Assembly (NCBI RefSeq): GCF_026914185.1
Contig: NC_070559.1
Span: 2,418,001 to 2,482,000 of the forward strand
Direction of reading: 5' to 3'
Length of the DNA stretch: 64,000 bases
DNA from: Puccinia triticina
Lineage: Eukaryota > Basidiomycota > Pucciniomycetes > Pucciniales > Pucciniaceae
Under the pieces are notes generated by a model. The model ran no database searches, was not told the origin of the DNA, and worked only from the letters and a program-made list of their open reading frames with translations. How positions within the stretch are numbered: position 1 is the stretch's first letter; every line of letters starts with the position of its first letter. Positions 25,885 through 36,784 of this stretch are shown here, in pieces. Made by a program: the position numbers and the translations under genes.

Positions 25885-26100
25885 AGACCTTGCCGGCCCA
25901 CGCCCTCCTAGTCCAGCAGGGAAGTACTAACACTTCCCCTGGACTAGGTGAGCATCCAACCCTTCTTCCTTATTCCTCTCCACTTCCTATTCTCTCTCTA
26001 TATTGTACATAGCAGGGAAGTACTAACACTTCCCCTGGACTAGATTGCAATTTATCCAGAGTTAGGTTCCAGAAGTGTCCCTCCAAGGTCTTAACCTTGT
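25885..26100. repeat. Paired-hairpin repeat, copy B, inside copia-2
   Basis: A hairpin with arms CTAGTCCAG and CTGGACTAG (25908-25947), a pyrimidine-rich spacer ending ATTGTACATAG, a direct copy of most of the hairpin (26012-26043), then ATTGCAATT. Order, spacer type and 3' motif match copy A at 2513-2662, but the arm sequences differ while remaining complementary. It separates the integrase and reverse transcriptase frames of copia-2. Loop sequences include TACTAAC; the hairpin end CTAG is followed by GTGAGC. Confidence 0.6.
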
Positions 26101-29017
26101 ACCCCGCCCCCTTGAGCCCTCAGCTCCATCACGATCAGTGAAGCTCAATTGGAGAGCTTACATGGGGCCAGAGAGCGCCGTGTGGATAGATGTTGGCACA
26201 TCGACGTCAGACCGCATGGTGATTGAGTCTACAGCCGTTTGTTGTATCTCAGCTTTGACTTCCGTGGCTTCCTGTCCAAGCACAAGGTTGTTGAGCAAAA
26301 AGGCCAAGTCGTTTTTGGTTGTCGGAATAGGGGGAAGGGGAAGGTGTTGGTAGTTGGGGAATACAGCGTTGGTTGAGTGGATGAAAGCGTTGAGGGTCTC
26401 ATTATAGAAGATCCAACCTTTCTCAGAAGGCCGGTAACCCACTAGGAAGCACTCATCCGCTCGTGTATCCAATTTTCCGGAACATTTTTTGGTAGGTTTG
26501 AAGACAAGGGCCCGGGCACCAAACGGATAAATGTATTTGGGGACCGGGATCTTGTTGTAGAGTATCTCAATGGGAGTTTTGGGGGCAATTTGTGAGTGTG
26601 GTAGGCGGTTGTGGATGTATACTGCCACCTGTTGCGCGTAGCTCCAGAACTTCATTGGGAGTGTGCTTTGTTGTAGCATGACACGCTACATATTGTTGAT
26701 GGTCTGATTCACCCATTCCGCTTTGCCGTTCTCTTCAGGATGATATGGGGATGAATGAGTCAGCGTCACGCCTCGTTCCTCCAGTATCCGTTCAAGCTTT
26801 TTTGACAAGAATTCTCCGCCATTATCGCATCTCAGAAATCAAGGGTATCTGCCGATTTGGTTCTTGATAGCATCAAGCCATATTTTCAACTTGTTGGTCA
26901 AATTGGATTTGTGTTTGATTGGTGCCAGCAGGGTGTACATGGAGGCGTGGTCGCGTAGAGTAAGGGAAAATTGATTCCCGTGGATGTCCTCCTTGAAGGG
27001 TCCCATGACGTCGGAAACCAGAAGGTCAAGGATATCCGATTTTGGGATGGAGGAGGGTGGTAGGAACCGTTTCCCTGTGGCTTTCGAGGCTATACACTTC
27101 TCGCAGAAGAAAGGTCACCAGTCTTTGGTTGAATTGGGGCCGATGAATCTGTCCAAGAAAATCTTGACCATCTTGTCATTTGCATGTCCAAGACATTTGT
27201 GCCAGCGTACCGTCTCCATGCTTGGTTGATTTGCCATGGACGCAATAACTATTTTGTTGGGGGGGGGGGTTTGGTTTGGGCTTGGTGATTGGATTCCAGC
27301 AGAGGTTTGAGAATGTTGTTTGGAAGGCGCGATCTTTGTGAAGAAGTGTCATCAAGCAGTCTTTGTCGAAGATAGGGCGAAAACCGTAGGTGACTAGGAA
27401 ACCAAGTGATAGAATTACATAGGGAATTGAAGGGTTGTGGTACACATTCTTGATGCGGATTGTTCCACTAGGGGTCGGTATCTTCAGACTGCCAATTCCG
27501 GTGAGCGTCATCGCAGATTTGCGGGAAGCCAAAAGAATGGGGACGGGGGTGGTTAGCCTTTGCTCAAAAGTGAAGAAGGGGGAGTTTCCGCTTACGCATG
27601 CAGAAGCTCCAGAATCCACTAGAACCGTGTCATCATGAGGGGCCGTCGTGTCGATGGCGCGCACTCTGACTGGTGCTGGTTTGGATGGAGCTTGTGCATT
27701 TGTAGAGGGATTCGAGTTAGGTGCGAGCTTTCCAACGTTGAGTTTTCCATCTTGGATATCCTGTGCCAACGTTTGACAATTGGAGGCCCAGTGTCCCGAG
27801 CGGCTACAGTAATTGCATTCAGCGCCCTTCTTGGCCATTTGACTCGCCGTTGGTGCAGTGTTCTTGAACGCGAGTGCATTTGCAAGTGCCTTGGTGCCAA
27901 AAGTCTTAGGCCTTGATGATTGTGGGTTCTGTTGGGGTCAAGTACTCGGTCGTCCTGCAGGCTGGCTCGGCTGCATGTGGTTGATGAGGATGGGGTTTTT
28001 GGGTGTTCCAGTGTGGAGTTCTCCTTCAACTTGCGTGATTTGGGCGCAAACTGTGTCGAGTGTAGGGATGGTGGTTGAGGTATTGAGACGGTGGTTGAGG
28101 TTGTTCCTGAACAAGTTCTCATCTACATCAATAGGTGGTCGGACAATTGATTGAAGTATCAAGCCAAAAAATTCCTTGTGTGCGATCTTCTTCTGTTGGA
28201 TTTCCAGGAAGAATTCTTGAAACTGAGAGAGTAATTCGTCGTTGGATGGCTGTCGCTTGGATAAGTAGAATTCCCGTAGTTTGCCGATCAATGCCAGTTT
28301 GTTTTGACGGTCATTTTGTTTGCAACGTGCCTTGAGTTTCTCGAAGATTGTCTTTGGCTGTCGGAGAGAGTTGACGATCCCTTGCAGCTTCTTTTCTACC
28401 AATCCTCGGAGTAGTATGACCACCGCAGGTTCCTGATCATCATCGACCAGAACCCAATTTGTTGGTTTTGAAAGAAAATTTTCACACCGGAATACAAAAT
28501 CAAGTGTCATATTGACTTGTCGTTCCCAGGCCGAGTAGTTTTTGCCGCTAAATTGCAGATATTCAACGTCGGAGTGGATCAAACGGTGTAGCGCCATTGG
28601 GTCCTTCATGAACTGTTTTTGATTCAGTGAGTATGTTGGCGCCGGAATCACGGTTGATTGCTCTTGTTTGAAGTGTGGGGGTTGTTTGTGGTTCGCCTTA
28701 ATGTGGTTGTTGATCTTGTTGACGGCATCAATGATGTTGTTGATCTTTCCTTCAAGTTTGGTTTGCTTGAAGTCTAGTGCTCCGATTAAATTGCGAGTTT
28801 TGTGGTTGCTGAGCTGGAGTGCTCAAAAGTTTGAGTCGGCATTGTTGAATTGCTTCACGATGTGTTCGTTGGTCAGGTCCCCGGCGTTGGCTTGGCTGAT
28901 GGATGCTAAGCTGGCCAATGGGGAGCTGGATCTCTCTTTCGGTGCAGCCGATTTTCCTTTTGAGGTTGAGCCCTGTCGTTTCGACATGGTTAGCAGTAGG
29001 GGAGCTGGCTTTTGACC

Positions 29018-29363
29018 TATAAGGAGATGGACGTAAACCGGTTAGAGTCCGCGACTGGTTGATGGATCACAAAGAGATGATATTGCATATAGAGAAGATA
29101 GAGAGAGAATACAAGAAACTGATAAAAGAGATAATGAAAAACGGACCTATGAGGAGATGGATGTAAACCGGTTAGAGTCCGCGACTGGTTGATGGATCAC
29201 AGAGAGATGAGGAATCAAACAGCCGCGGATACAGACTACTTATATGTACAAGATTCATGGACTACTGGGATATAGGAATTTGGAAAAAATAGATGAGAAA
29301 AATAGATGAGTAAGAAACATAGATGTAAATAAGAACTATAATCTAAATCTACACAAAGTTCTA
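29018..29363 (-). repeat. 5' LTR of copia-2, inner part, two 130-bp units
   Basis: It matches 22715-23059 of the left LTR. It is cut at the TA dinucleotide 29362-29363, where the TIR element begins. The last 26 bp of this LTR lie at 36759-36784, directly after that element. Confidence 0.8.
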
Positions 29364-29369
29364 CACCAC

Positions 29370-29880
29370 GGCTGCAAGAAAAGTTTCTTGTGACCAATGT
29401 GAAAAGTTTTGGGTTTCAAAGTGGTATTTGAAAGGTTTTTGAGTTTGAGTTTGGTTTCTAGAAAAGTTTCTGGGTGTGAAAAGTTTTTCTGAAAAGTTTC
29501 ACGGTTCCAATGCAGTTCCAGAGAAGTTTCATGGTTTCCAAATGGTTGTCAAAGAAGTTTTGAGTTTTCAGATGGTTTTGAGAAAGTTTCTGCCCTCCCT
29601 GAAAAGTTTCCGGAAAGTTTTTAGGTTCCAGAAACTTTTGGGCAGAACTTTTGGTGCCAAAACATTTCAATGTGGTTTCTGCAGAACTTCTTGCGGAACT
29701 TTATTGCACAAAAAGTTTCATATTGGTTTGGCCGCCCCAAGAAGTTGGGGAAACCTTTCTTGAGAACAAGAAAGTTTCTGAAACCACATCGGGTGGTTTC
29801 AGAATCTTTCTCTTCCTCAAGAAAAGTTTCTACCCTGTGTCAAAACCTTTCTTCTGGGAAAAGCCTGGATGTGCTGGATT
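29370..29880. repeat. AAAAGTTTC-rich left end of the TA-flanked element
   Basis: GAAAAGTTTC and close variants recur roughly every 20-40 bp and are nearly self-complementary. The matching right end occupies about 36330-36745. Such subterminal repeats often serve as transposase binding sites; that role here is inference. Confidence 0.55.
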
Positions 29881-30229
29881 CCCACAAGCCCAATGCCAAC
29901 TGGAGTCTGGAAAATTCAAGTGCCCTCTTCCCCCCTTGACACATTGCTTCACCCGCCGTTCCTCCCTTTGCACCAAGTCAACCATCCACACCGGCCGCTT
30001 CCCCCTTCATCCCAAGTCAAGCACTTCTGCCCTGTGAACTTGAGCCCCCCATGTGATTCCTCTCCCCTTTTTTTGGCAGATATTTGAGAAAGGATGAAGT
30101 TGCGAGCGCTAATCAGGCACAATTGAATAACCTTGTGGCGTTACAGGCCAGAGAAGGGTTTTAGGGGCTACTGCACCAAGGCGGGCGAGCATGCGGATCC
30201 GTCAACTGTATTTATCTTCTGTTTAGGTT

Positions 30230-30700
30230 TAGCAGTTGTATCAGCTCCGCTTCTCTTTTCTTCATTCACTCATCCGTTTTCTTGCCTCACTCCTCACGCA
30301 CCTCAATAGGTGCATAAATTGTCCCATTCTCTTTTCTCATCGTCTCGGCCTCCCATAATTGGCCCTTCTAGCTCACAGCTGCAAGTCTGGTGTTTCACAG
30401 GTATCTCTCCGTTCCTTTTCATTGTTTTCCTTCTCTGTCTCTTTTCCTTCTGTACTCACCATGCAATTCATTCACTCATCCGTTTTCTTGCCTCACTCCT
30501 CACGCACCTCAATAGGTGCATAAATCGTCCCATTCTCTTTTCTCATTGTCTCGGCCTCCCATAATCGGCCCTTCTAGCTCACAGCTGCAAGTCTGGTGTT
30601 TCACAGGTGCATAAATTGTCCCATTCTCTTTTCTCATCGTCTCGGCCTCCCATAATTGGCCCTTCTAGCTCACAGCTGCAAGTCTGGTGTTTCACAGGTT
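30230..30700. repeat. Tandem repeats of about 95 and 205 bp
   Basis: A block beginning GGTGCATAAATTGTCCC and ending GGTGTTTCACAGG occurs three times (starts about 30309, 30514 and 30606). The preceding block, which includes CACTCATCCGTTTTCTTGCC, occurs twice (about 30262 and 30467), so the first two repeats form a 205-bp duplication. Copies are nearly identical, pointing to recent expansion. Confidence 0.75.
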
Positions 30701-30931
30701 ATGAGCCCAGCGCTACCGCGTGATACCTAGGATATTATGGAGTCTTGGTATGATAAACCCCTTTCATAGCACGGGGGGCTGTCAGGTTGTGGTTCTGCTA
30801 CTCTTAGCTTTATCATACCTGCTGGTGTCACTCATTCATGACCTGTCATTTACAGGTCTTACCCTCAATTAGGGATCTTCATGTGACACCAGTGGATGTT
30901 TATTCACCCACCTGCAGCCATTCATATCCAA

Positions 30932-31002
30932 GTGTCCTTAGTACAGTGGTTAGTACACTTGACATGGATATAAGAGACATGGGTTCAACTCCCATAGGAC
31001 AC
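30932..31002 (+). tRNA. tRNA-like sequence or tRNA-derived remnant
   Basis: 71 nt with a perfect 7-bp acceptor stem (GTGTCCT/AGGACAC) and a D arm whose 4-bp stem (GTAC/GTAC) encloses a GG-containing loop. The T arm is ATGGG-TTCAACT-CCCAT. The internal promoter boxes fit well: TAGTACAGTGG (A box) and GGTTCAACTCC (B box). The anticodon arm is poor: CTTGA/ATAAG pairs imperfectly and the 7-nt loop lacks U at position 33. I therefore read it as a tRNA pseudogene or the head of a SINE rather than a working tRNA. Confidence 0.5.
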
Positions 31003-31239
31003 ATAATATTTTATGGAGTTTCACAAACCTCAGCTCGCCTGAAGTTCTCTTCGAGACTGAGGACGTCCGGACATCTAAATTCCAGATCTGCAACTCCGAA
31101 CTCTCCCGACATCTGGACAAAGTTCAGTCCATTCAACATCTCTTCTCTTCTACCCAAGATTCTGACTCTGTTTTGGTGTGGTAGAGAACACTCTAGCTCC
31201 AATGGCGCCGATTTCCCGAGAGAGTTTTGGTTGGGAACA

Positions 31240-31541
31240 AAGGTTAGAGGAAATTGGTTCTTCTTTCTCCTGTTCCTTGCAGCTGTCATTGCCACCCCTG
31301 CCGAGTGAGTACTTGAAGACCACTGCCAGTGTGCTTGCCCTTGACTAACACTTGTTTCCTCCGCTACAGTCACGGTCTGGGTGGCGGTCTCGCTTACGCG
31401 GCTGCTGTTGATCCCAGTTTTGGCAGTGGTCTTGGTCTGGGTAACTTCCAAGGCGGTGGCAGCTCGAGCAGCGCCAACGCCAACAGCTTATACAGCGCTG
31501 GTGGCTTGAGCGGGTTTGGGTCCGGCGGCAGCAGCTTCTAA
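31240..31541 (+). pseudogene. Remnant of a secreted Gly/Ser-rich protein gene
   Basis: A hydrophobic stretch FFFLLFLAAVIATPA (exon ending 31304) is followed by a 65-nt intron. The intron has GTGAGT at 31305, a CTAAC branch-like site and CTACAG at 31369. The second exon (31370-31541) encodes a Gly/Ser/Ala-rich tail ending GGSSF and a TAA stop. The first part looks like the end of a signal peptide with a cleavage site after TPA, but no in-frame ATG is found close upstream. It lies inside the TA-flanked element, so it may be a captured host fragment. Function unknown. Confidence 0.45.
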
Positions 31542-31890
31542 TCAAGCTCCTTGTTGGTCAGCTCCAGCTGGTTGATAGGTGGCTTCCAATCCCAACTTGC
31601 CAGCGGGCAGCTAACTCGCGCTATTGCCTACCAACAATTCCAACAACCTATTAATTACTTCCAGGCCGCTTGAACCAAGCCAACAACTGTGGCAGTTGCT
31701 TCCAAGTAAGCAGCGCTCTAACTAAGACTCAGATCCTCAAGAGTGCAGCTTGTTCATCCTTCTTCTTGATCTTAGGACCCTGGTCAATTCGGGAGGAGTG
31801 ATTGATGGTGGGAGCCGGTGTACTCGGAGTTGATAAGATCAGCCTTGAATTTGCTGGTCAGTCAGTGCTTGATGAGCCGGTTGAACGCTT

Positions 31891-32140
31891 TGTCAGAGTT
31901 TGCCTGATGACGCTGAGGCTCTCGTTACCTCTGACAACAATGTTTGAACTGCCACTTCCTACTACCCTGGTTTCAACCAGGATGTCTCCATGAGACATGA
32001 ACCCCTAGACGGTACAGGACCATTCTGACTGGGCTAGCCATCGCCTTACCGTAAGAGTTTTTCTACGAGATTGAGCTAAAAAGACTATAAAAGGAGGTCT
32101 TGTTGAGACCAATGGCTAACTTGGCTCTTCCATCCTCTTT
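31891..32140 (+). repeat. Truncated 5' LTR of copia-1
   Basis: Begins TGTCAGAGTT after CGCTT. A promoter-like ACTATAAAAGGAGG lies near 32085. Homology to the 3' LTR ends after CATCCTCTTT. Confidence 0.85.
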
Positions 32141-35100
32141 TCTGACGTTGAAACGTGTAGCATCCCCATCAGCACTGGAAAAGGAGAGGCCGAGCTAGTC
32201 GCGGTCAGGCGTGGAACCGCCACTATCTACCAGGCTACCGGAAAAACCCTGAAGCTTCCGGACTCGCTTTTTGTTCCAGGAATGGCTAGAAACCTCATCT
32301 CAATGGTCAAACTGATGAACAACAACATCTCAATCAAACAAACGGCCGGATCTGCTCAGGAAGTCACGATTGACGGCTCTATCATCTTCATGTGCAAGCG
32401 TGCCAACGATGTGCTTGAGTTTGGTCACTTCATTGGACCAGTCTCCACTATCATAACTGCACTAGCCGCCAGCTCTCACTCCGGTAAAACCACTCCTTTC
32501 AAAACCTGGCACAACCGCCTTGGTCACTCCAGCATAGCTCGAATCAAGAACGCTCTGCCCGGTGTGGACCTAGAAAATTCGGTCACTTGCAATACCTGCA
32601 TGAAAGGCAAGATCACAAAGCTTCCCTTCAAAGGGCACTTTGATAAAACTCAACACCCTCTTGAAGTTGTCCACGGTGACTTAGTTGGACCGATTACTCC
32701 TTCAACGAACGCCGGCGCCAAATACTTCCTGACCCTGGTCGATCAACACACTGGCTTTATCAGCGTAACCCTCCTCAAAGAGAAGAAACATGCCGCCGAA
32801 GCAATCATCGATTTTCAAGTGTTCTTTGAAAAACAAACCGGATACCCGCTCAAGAAACTTATCACCGACGGTGGAGGCGAGTTCTGCAACAAGCAACTCT
32901 CAACGTACCTCAAAGAGTGTGGAATTCAGCACAACGTCGCGCCGCCTTACACCCCTCAGCACAACAGCGTTGCTGAAAGAGCCAACAGAACAATAATCAA
33001 TATGACTCGATGCCTCATGGTCCAATCCAACCTCGCAAAAGAATGGTGGGGGGAGGCAGTCAAAACGGCTATGTTGACAACCAACTGACTTGCCTCCCTC
33101 AGTAAATCCAGAATCTCGCCGGTTGAACAAATGTTCAAGAAAATTCCAACCTTATCATTCTTCAGGCCGTTCGGCTGCAAAGCCTGGATGGTCAAGCCGA
33201 AAAACTTCCGAGGTAGCAAGTTTGACCCAATAGCATGGGAAGGAATACTCGTTGGATACTCAAACGACTATTCATCCTACAGAATCATCCGTCTAGACGA
33301 TAAGAAAATCATTGAGACTCAACATGCATTATTCGACGAATCCGTATTCCCGTCTTTATCCGCGCTTCATTCAAGCTACAACCCGTTTTCCAACTCACCC
33401 TTTCCAACCATCACTGACAAAGAGCCGCTTCCATTTGAAGACAAAGACCTGGAATTCGCTACTCATGAGCAGGAAGAGGCCTCTCGAATTCCGCAACCAA
33501 TGGACCTGGATGAGCAAGATGTGCAGGACTCACAATCATCAGAGTCCGACAGCGACGAGCCTCATTCTGAAGAACCACTCGCTATCAAAAGGATCAAAGT
33601 CATTGGTCCTCGCCATCCAACTCTAATCAACAGCAGCATTGATCAAAGCAACATTCGGAACTTCCCTCGTCGAGCGCCGGCCGCTTTCACCGCAGCGACT
33701 GTTGAACCTCGCAATCACCATCAAGCTATGACCTGTGACGACAGCGCCTCTTGGTTCGCTGCTGAGGCAAAGGAGATTGAAAACATGAAATCTCACAGTG
33801 TTTGGATCGAGAGGACAAGGCAGCCTGGCATTCATGCTATCCCTTTGACGTGGGCCTACCGCAAGAAGCTTGGGGCAGACAATCAGGTCACAGAATACAA
33901 AGCTTGTATCTGTGCTCAAGGCTTCCGTCAAACTTACAGACTCAATTTTGAACTCAAGTACGCTCCTACCGGTAAACCCGCTTCACTCCGGATGCTTCTC
34001 TCATTCGCCGTCGTCAACAATCTTCTTATTCATCAACTCGACGTCAAATCAGCCTTTCTCACATGCAATCTCAAAGAAGAAGTCTACATGTTGCCACCTC
34101 CTGGCTACAAATCAGACCAGAACATTGTCCTCGAGCTAAAAAAGGCAATCTACGGGCTCAAACAGGCCTCACTAGCCTGGTACAACAGATTAAGCTCATT
34201 CTTGGTCCGCATTGGATTCTCCATCTCCGTCGCCGACCCTTGTGTATTCTGGAAGACATCAGAATCTCCCACCTAGATTTTTGCACATGTTGATGATCTC
34301 GTAATCGTCAGCAAAGATCCCGAATCCTTTCGCAAACAAATGGCCAGCGAATTCCAAATCAAATACCTAGGGGAGGCGACCTTTCTCTTAGGCATGAAGC
34401 TTGACAGGGTACCAGGCGGAATCATCCTCAACCAATCGCAGTACATAGAACGCAAGCTAGTTGAATTCGGCGCGTCAGAACTCCCCAAATCTTCGTGTCC
34501 TCTCGACCCAAAAACTCACCTTGGAAAGGCTAATCAAACCGACATCAACAAACTCAAATCAATGAACGTGAACTACAGGGCTCTCATCGGCTCGCTCAAC
34601 TACTTGAGTATCCTGACCCGCCCTGACATCTCCTATGCAGTCAGTAAACTATCGCAGTTCCTCGAGTCTCCGGGTTTATCACACTACAAATCGGCAATGC
34701 AGGTTTTTTGATATCTATCAGGCACTAAGCACATTGGACTCTCGTTTCTCAACAATCAACCAGCACCCCTTGTCGCTTCCATTGATGCAGACTGGGCCAA
34801 CTGTCCAGACACTCGACGATCACATACCGGGTACATGATCACTCACAATCAGCATCTTATCTTGTGGAAATCTTGCAAGCAACAGACAGTATCACTCTCA
34901 TCCACGGAGGCTGAGTACAAGGCTCTGTCCGACGCATGCAAGGAGATCGCCTGGCTCATCAACCTAATCAAAGAGGTACTTCCAGATGAAGTTCAACGTC
35001 TTGCTACCGTTCTAGTGGACAACAGAGGAGCGATTGACCTCGCTCTCAGTCAAACCAGCCAAAACGGTTTTCGCACGAAACACATGGATCTCCGCCTTCA

Positions 35101-35425
35101 CTTTGTACGGGAAATGATCAGCTCTGAAACTATCAAGCTCCGCTACGTCGCTTCTCAAGAAAACATCTCGGACTTTCTCACCAAGCCCGTCGGACGAAGC
35201 AAGATTCTGCGAGCCATCTCAACTGTGACCAACAGCGCCTTGCTCACTTCTGCTCCCAGCATCGCTGCTGGGAGCAAGGCAGCCTGTCAGAGTTCGCCTG
35301 ATGACGCTGAGGCTCTCGTTACCTCTGACAACGATGTTCGAACTGCCACTTCCTACTACCCTGGTTTCAACCATGAGGATGTCTCCATGAGACATGAACC
35401 CCTAGACGGTACAGGACCATTCTGA
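32141..35425 (+). pseudogene. copia-1 pol (integrase-RT-RNase H), three nonsense codons
   Basis: One reading frame runs from the deletion point to a stop inside the 3' LTR. It includes the pre-integrase His...His/Cys-x2-Cys finger (near 32510-32620), the integrase core with Asp, Asp and Glu around 32670, 32870 and 32970, and reverse transcriptase with HVDDL near 34290. RNase H follows, with STEAEYKAL near 34900. Only three in-frame stops interrupt it: TGA at 33086-33088, TAG at 34274-34276 and TGA at 34709-34711. There are no frameshifts. Gag and the protease active site are missing. Confidence 0.9.
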
Positions 35426-35941
35426 CTGGGCTAGCCGTCGCCTTACCGTAAGAGTTTTTCTACAAGATTGAGCTAAAAAGACTATAAAAGGAGGTCTTGT
35501 TGAGACCAATGGCTAACTTGGCTCTTCCATCCTCTTTGTCTTTCTCAGCTCACCATCATCTCTCTTACACATCTTTCAATCAACAGTTTCTCATAAAACT
35601 TCCTTTTCTCATCGTTCTGCCGCTGCTGTCCAGTTTAGCTATTTCATCATCATCCCGCTATCAAAGTCCTTGCCGCGCTTCTTGCTATCCCCGTCCTACT
35701 TCTTCTTTTTCTTTCTTGTTCAAAAACTTAGACCGCTTTTCCTTGTCAGATCTTTCTTAAGCGATTTAGCTTTCTTTCTTCACTTGTTTCTTTTTCTTTA
35801 CTCTTTTGCGCCAGCGTTCCTGCTCTCAGGTAAGAGCACAACTCACTTCATCTTGCTCTTCTAAAAGGCACTTCTTGCTTTCTTCATTGTACATATAACC
35901 TGACTTAGAAATAAAATTCTCTCAGTTTGTGAATTCTTACA
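35285..35941 (+). repeat. 3' LTR of copia-1
   Basis: 657 bp from TGTCAGAG to TTCTTACA. A TATA-like ACTATAAAAGGAGG sits near 35479. Immediately followed by the CGCTT duplication. Confidence 0.85.
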
Positions 35942-36329
35942 CGCTTTGCAAGGGTCGTCGACCTTGGTCTTGGCGGTGGCAGGGGCTGCGCTATCCCAGG
36001 TGGCGCTGATCGGCAAGAACTGGATCAAGCTGGCTGCTGGATAATGGCACGGGGTGGTAGGCCGGGTAAGCAAGTATTTCTTGATCGGGAGCTGATATCC
36101 TGCTCCCTCGCCCCCTCCGTCCAATTTCCTCAAACCACTCCCTCGGTGCTGTTATCCTCCCTCCCTCCCTCCCTTAGGATATCATTCTTGTTATGTTGTT
36201 GTTATAGTTAGGTTTTAGTGTTATGCATGTTTGAATACCATGGCAATCCAATGGTTACCCCCAATCCCTGCCCCCAAACAGTCCGCAGGTGAACGATTTC
36301 ATCAGGTATGAAATGTTTTGTGATACATA

Positions 36330-36745
36330 CAGTGAACGTTTAAGGTGGTTTCCAAATGGTTTTGGAAAACTTTTGCAGTTCAGTTTGCCGGTTTACAAAA
36401 AGTTTCCTGAAACTTCCGCAATTCTGAACCAACTTTTCAATTGAGCCTGAAAAATTTCCAATTGAGTCGGAAAAGTTTTCTAGAACTTCTGTTGTTCTGG
36501 AAAACCTTTTCAATTGAGTCAAAAAAGTTTTTGTGGTTTGCAAAAACCTTTTCCCTCAACAAAAAAGTTGTGGGAAACTTTTTGAGGAATAGAAACCAAA
36601 TGTTTACCAAATGTGAACTATTTGATAGAAGTCTTGGAAAACATCTCAACTCGGTTTCCGCCGCGAACGGGACCCGACGTCCAGTCTGAATTCTATTGAA
36701 AACTTTCTTGAGTGGTTTCAAATACCACTCAAGAAAGTTTGTTTG
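36330..36745. repeat. AAAGTTT-rich right end of the TA-flanked element
   Basis: Mirror of 29370-29880, with repeated GGAAAAC/GAAACTTT words ending in AAGAAAGTTTG before the terminal repeat. No coding frame. Confidence 0.5.
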
Positions 36746-36784
36746 CAGCCGTGGTGTACATGTTGCTACCCCACAAACTCTACA

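Larger units (their letters stand above)
23192..28987 (-). pseudogene. copia-2 gag-pol, broken
   Basis: Reading on the minus strand from ATG at 28987, Gag is followed by a CCHC-type knuckle (Cys-Asn-Tyr-Cys ... His ... Cys, near 27820-27780) and a protease motif Val-Asp-Ser-Gly-Ala near 27610. Next come the integrase His-His-Cys-Cys region and core, reverse transcriptase with HVDDG near 25250, and RNase H. Visible lesions are TGA at 28823-28825, TGA at 27938-27940, and a frame change at a run of C on the coding strand (about 27261-27270). There are also stops in the integrase, the paired-hairpin insertion near 25885-26100, and the 1.1-kb insertion in RNase H. Across that last insertion the frame resumes exactly if the element and one 9-bp duplication are removed. 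The element cannot move by itself. Confidence 0.85.
31891..35941 (+). mobile_element. Ty1/copia retrotransposon (copia-1), internally deleted
   Basis: CGCTT flanks the element at 31886-31890 and 35942-35946. LTRs start TGTCAGAG; the 3' LTR ends TTCTTACA. The 5' LTR (31891-about 32140) matches the first 250 bp of the 3' LTR (35285-35941) and then stops abruptly. One deletion therefore removed the rest of the 5' LTR, the primer site, gag and the protease active-site region. Integrase, reverse transcriptase and RNase H remain. The element belongs to a different family from copia-2. Confidence 0.9.
29364..36756. mobile_element. TA-flanked TIR element carrying gene fragments, split by copia-1
   Basis: Terminal repeats CACCACGGCTGCAA and TTGCAGCCGTGGTG are perfect inverted copies, flanked by TA on both sides. 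The empty site, with a single TA, survives in the sister LTR at 23058-23059. TA duplication is the Tc1/mariner signature, but no transposase is recognised. Without copia-1 and its duplication the element is about 3.3 kb. Both ends have several hundred bases rich in AAAAGTTTC-like words. The interior holds 205-bp tandem repeats, a tRNA-like sequence and a spliced-looking remnant of a secreted Gly/Ser-rich protein gene. A similar terminal sequence (TTGCAGCCGTGGTGTA) occurs at 19922-19937. Confidence 0.75.
22584..36784 (-). mobile_element. Ty1/copia retrotransposon (copia-2) with nested insertions
   Basis: LTRs begin (on the minus strand) TGTAGAGTTTG. The left copy is 22584-23085; the right copy is split into 29018-29363 and 36759-36784. 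CCTTT flanks the whole unit at 22579-22583 and 36785-36789. A purine-rich tract (GGGAGGGGC) lies directly upstream of the 3' LTR. Inside are Gag, zinc knuckle, protease, integrase, reverse transcriptase and RNase H in copia order. Subtracting the 7.4-kb TA-flanked element and the 1.1-kb hairpin element leaves about 5.7 kb, a normal copia length. The left LTR has three and the right LTR two copies of a 130-bp unit, which accounts exactly for their length difference (502 vs 372 bp). Confidence 0.85.
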
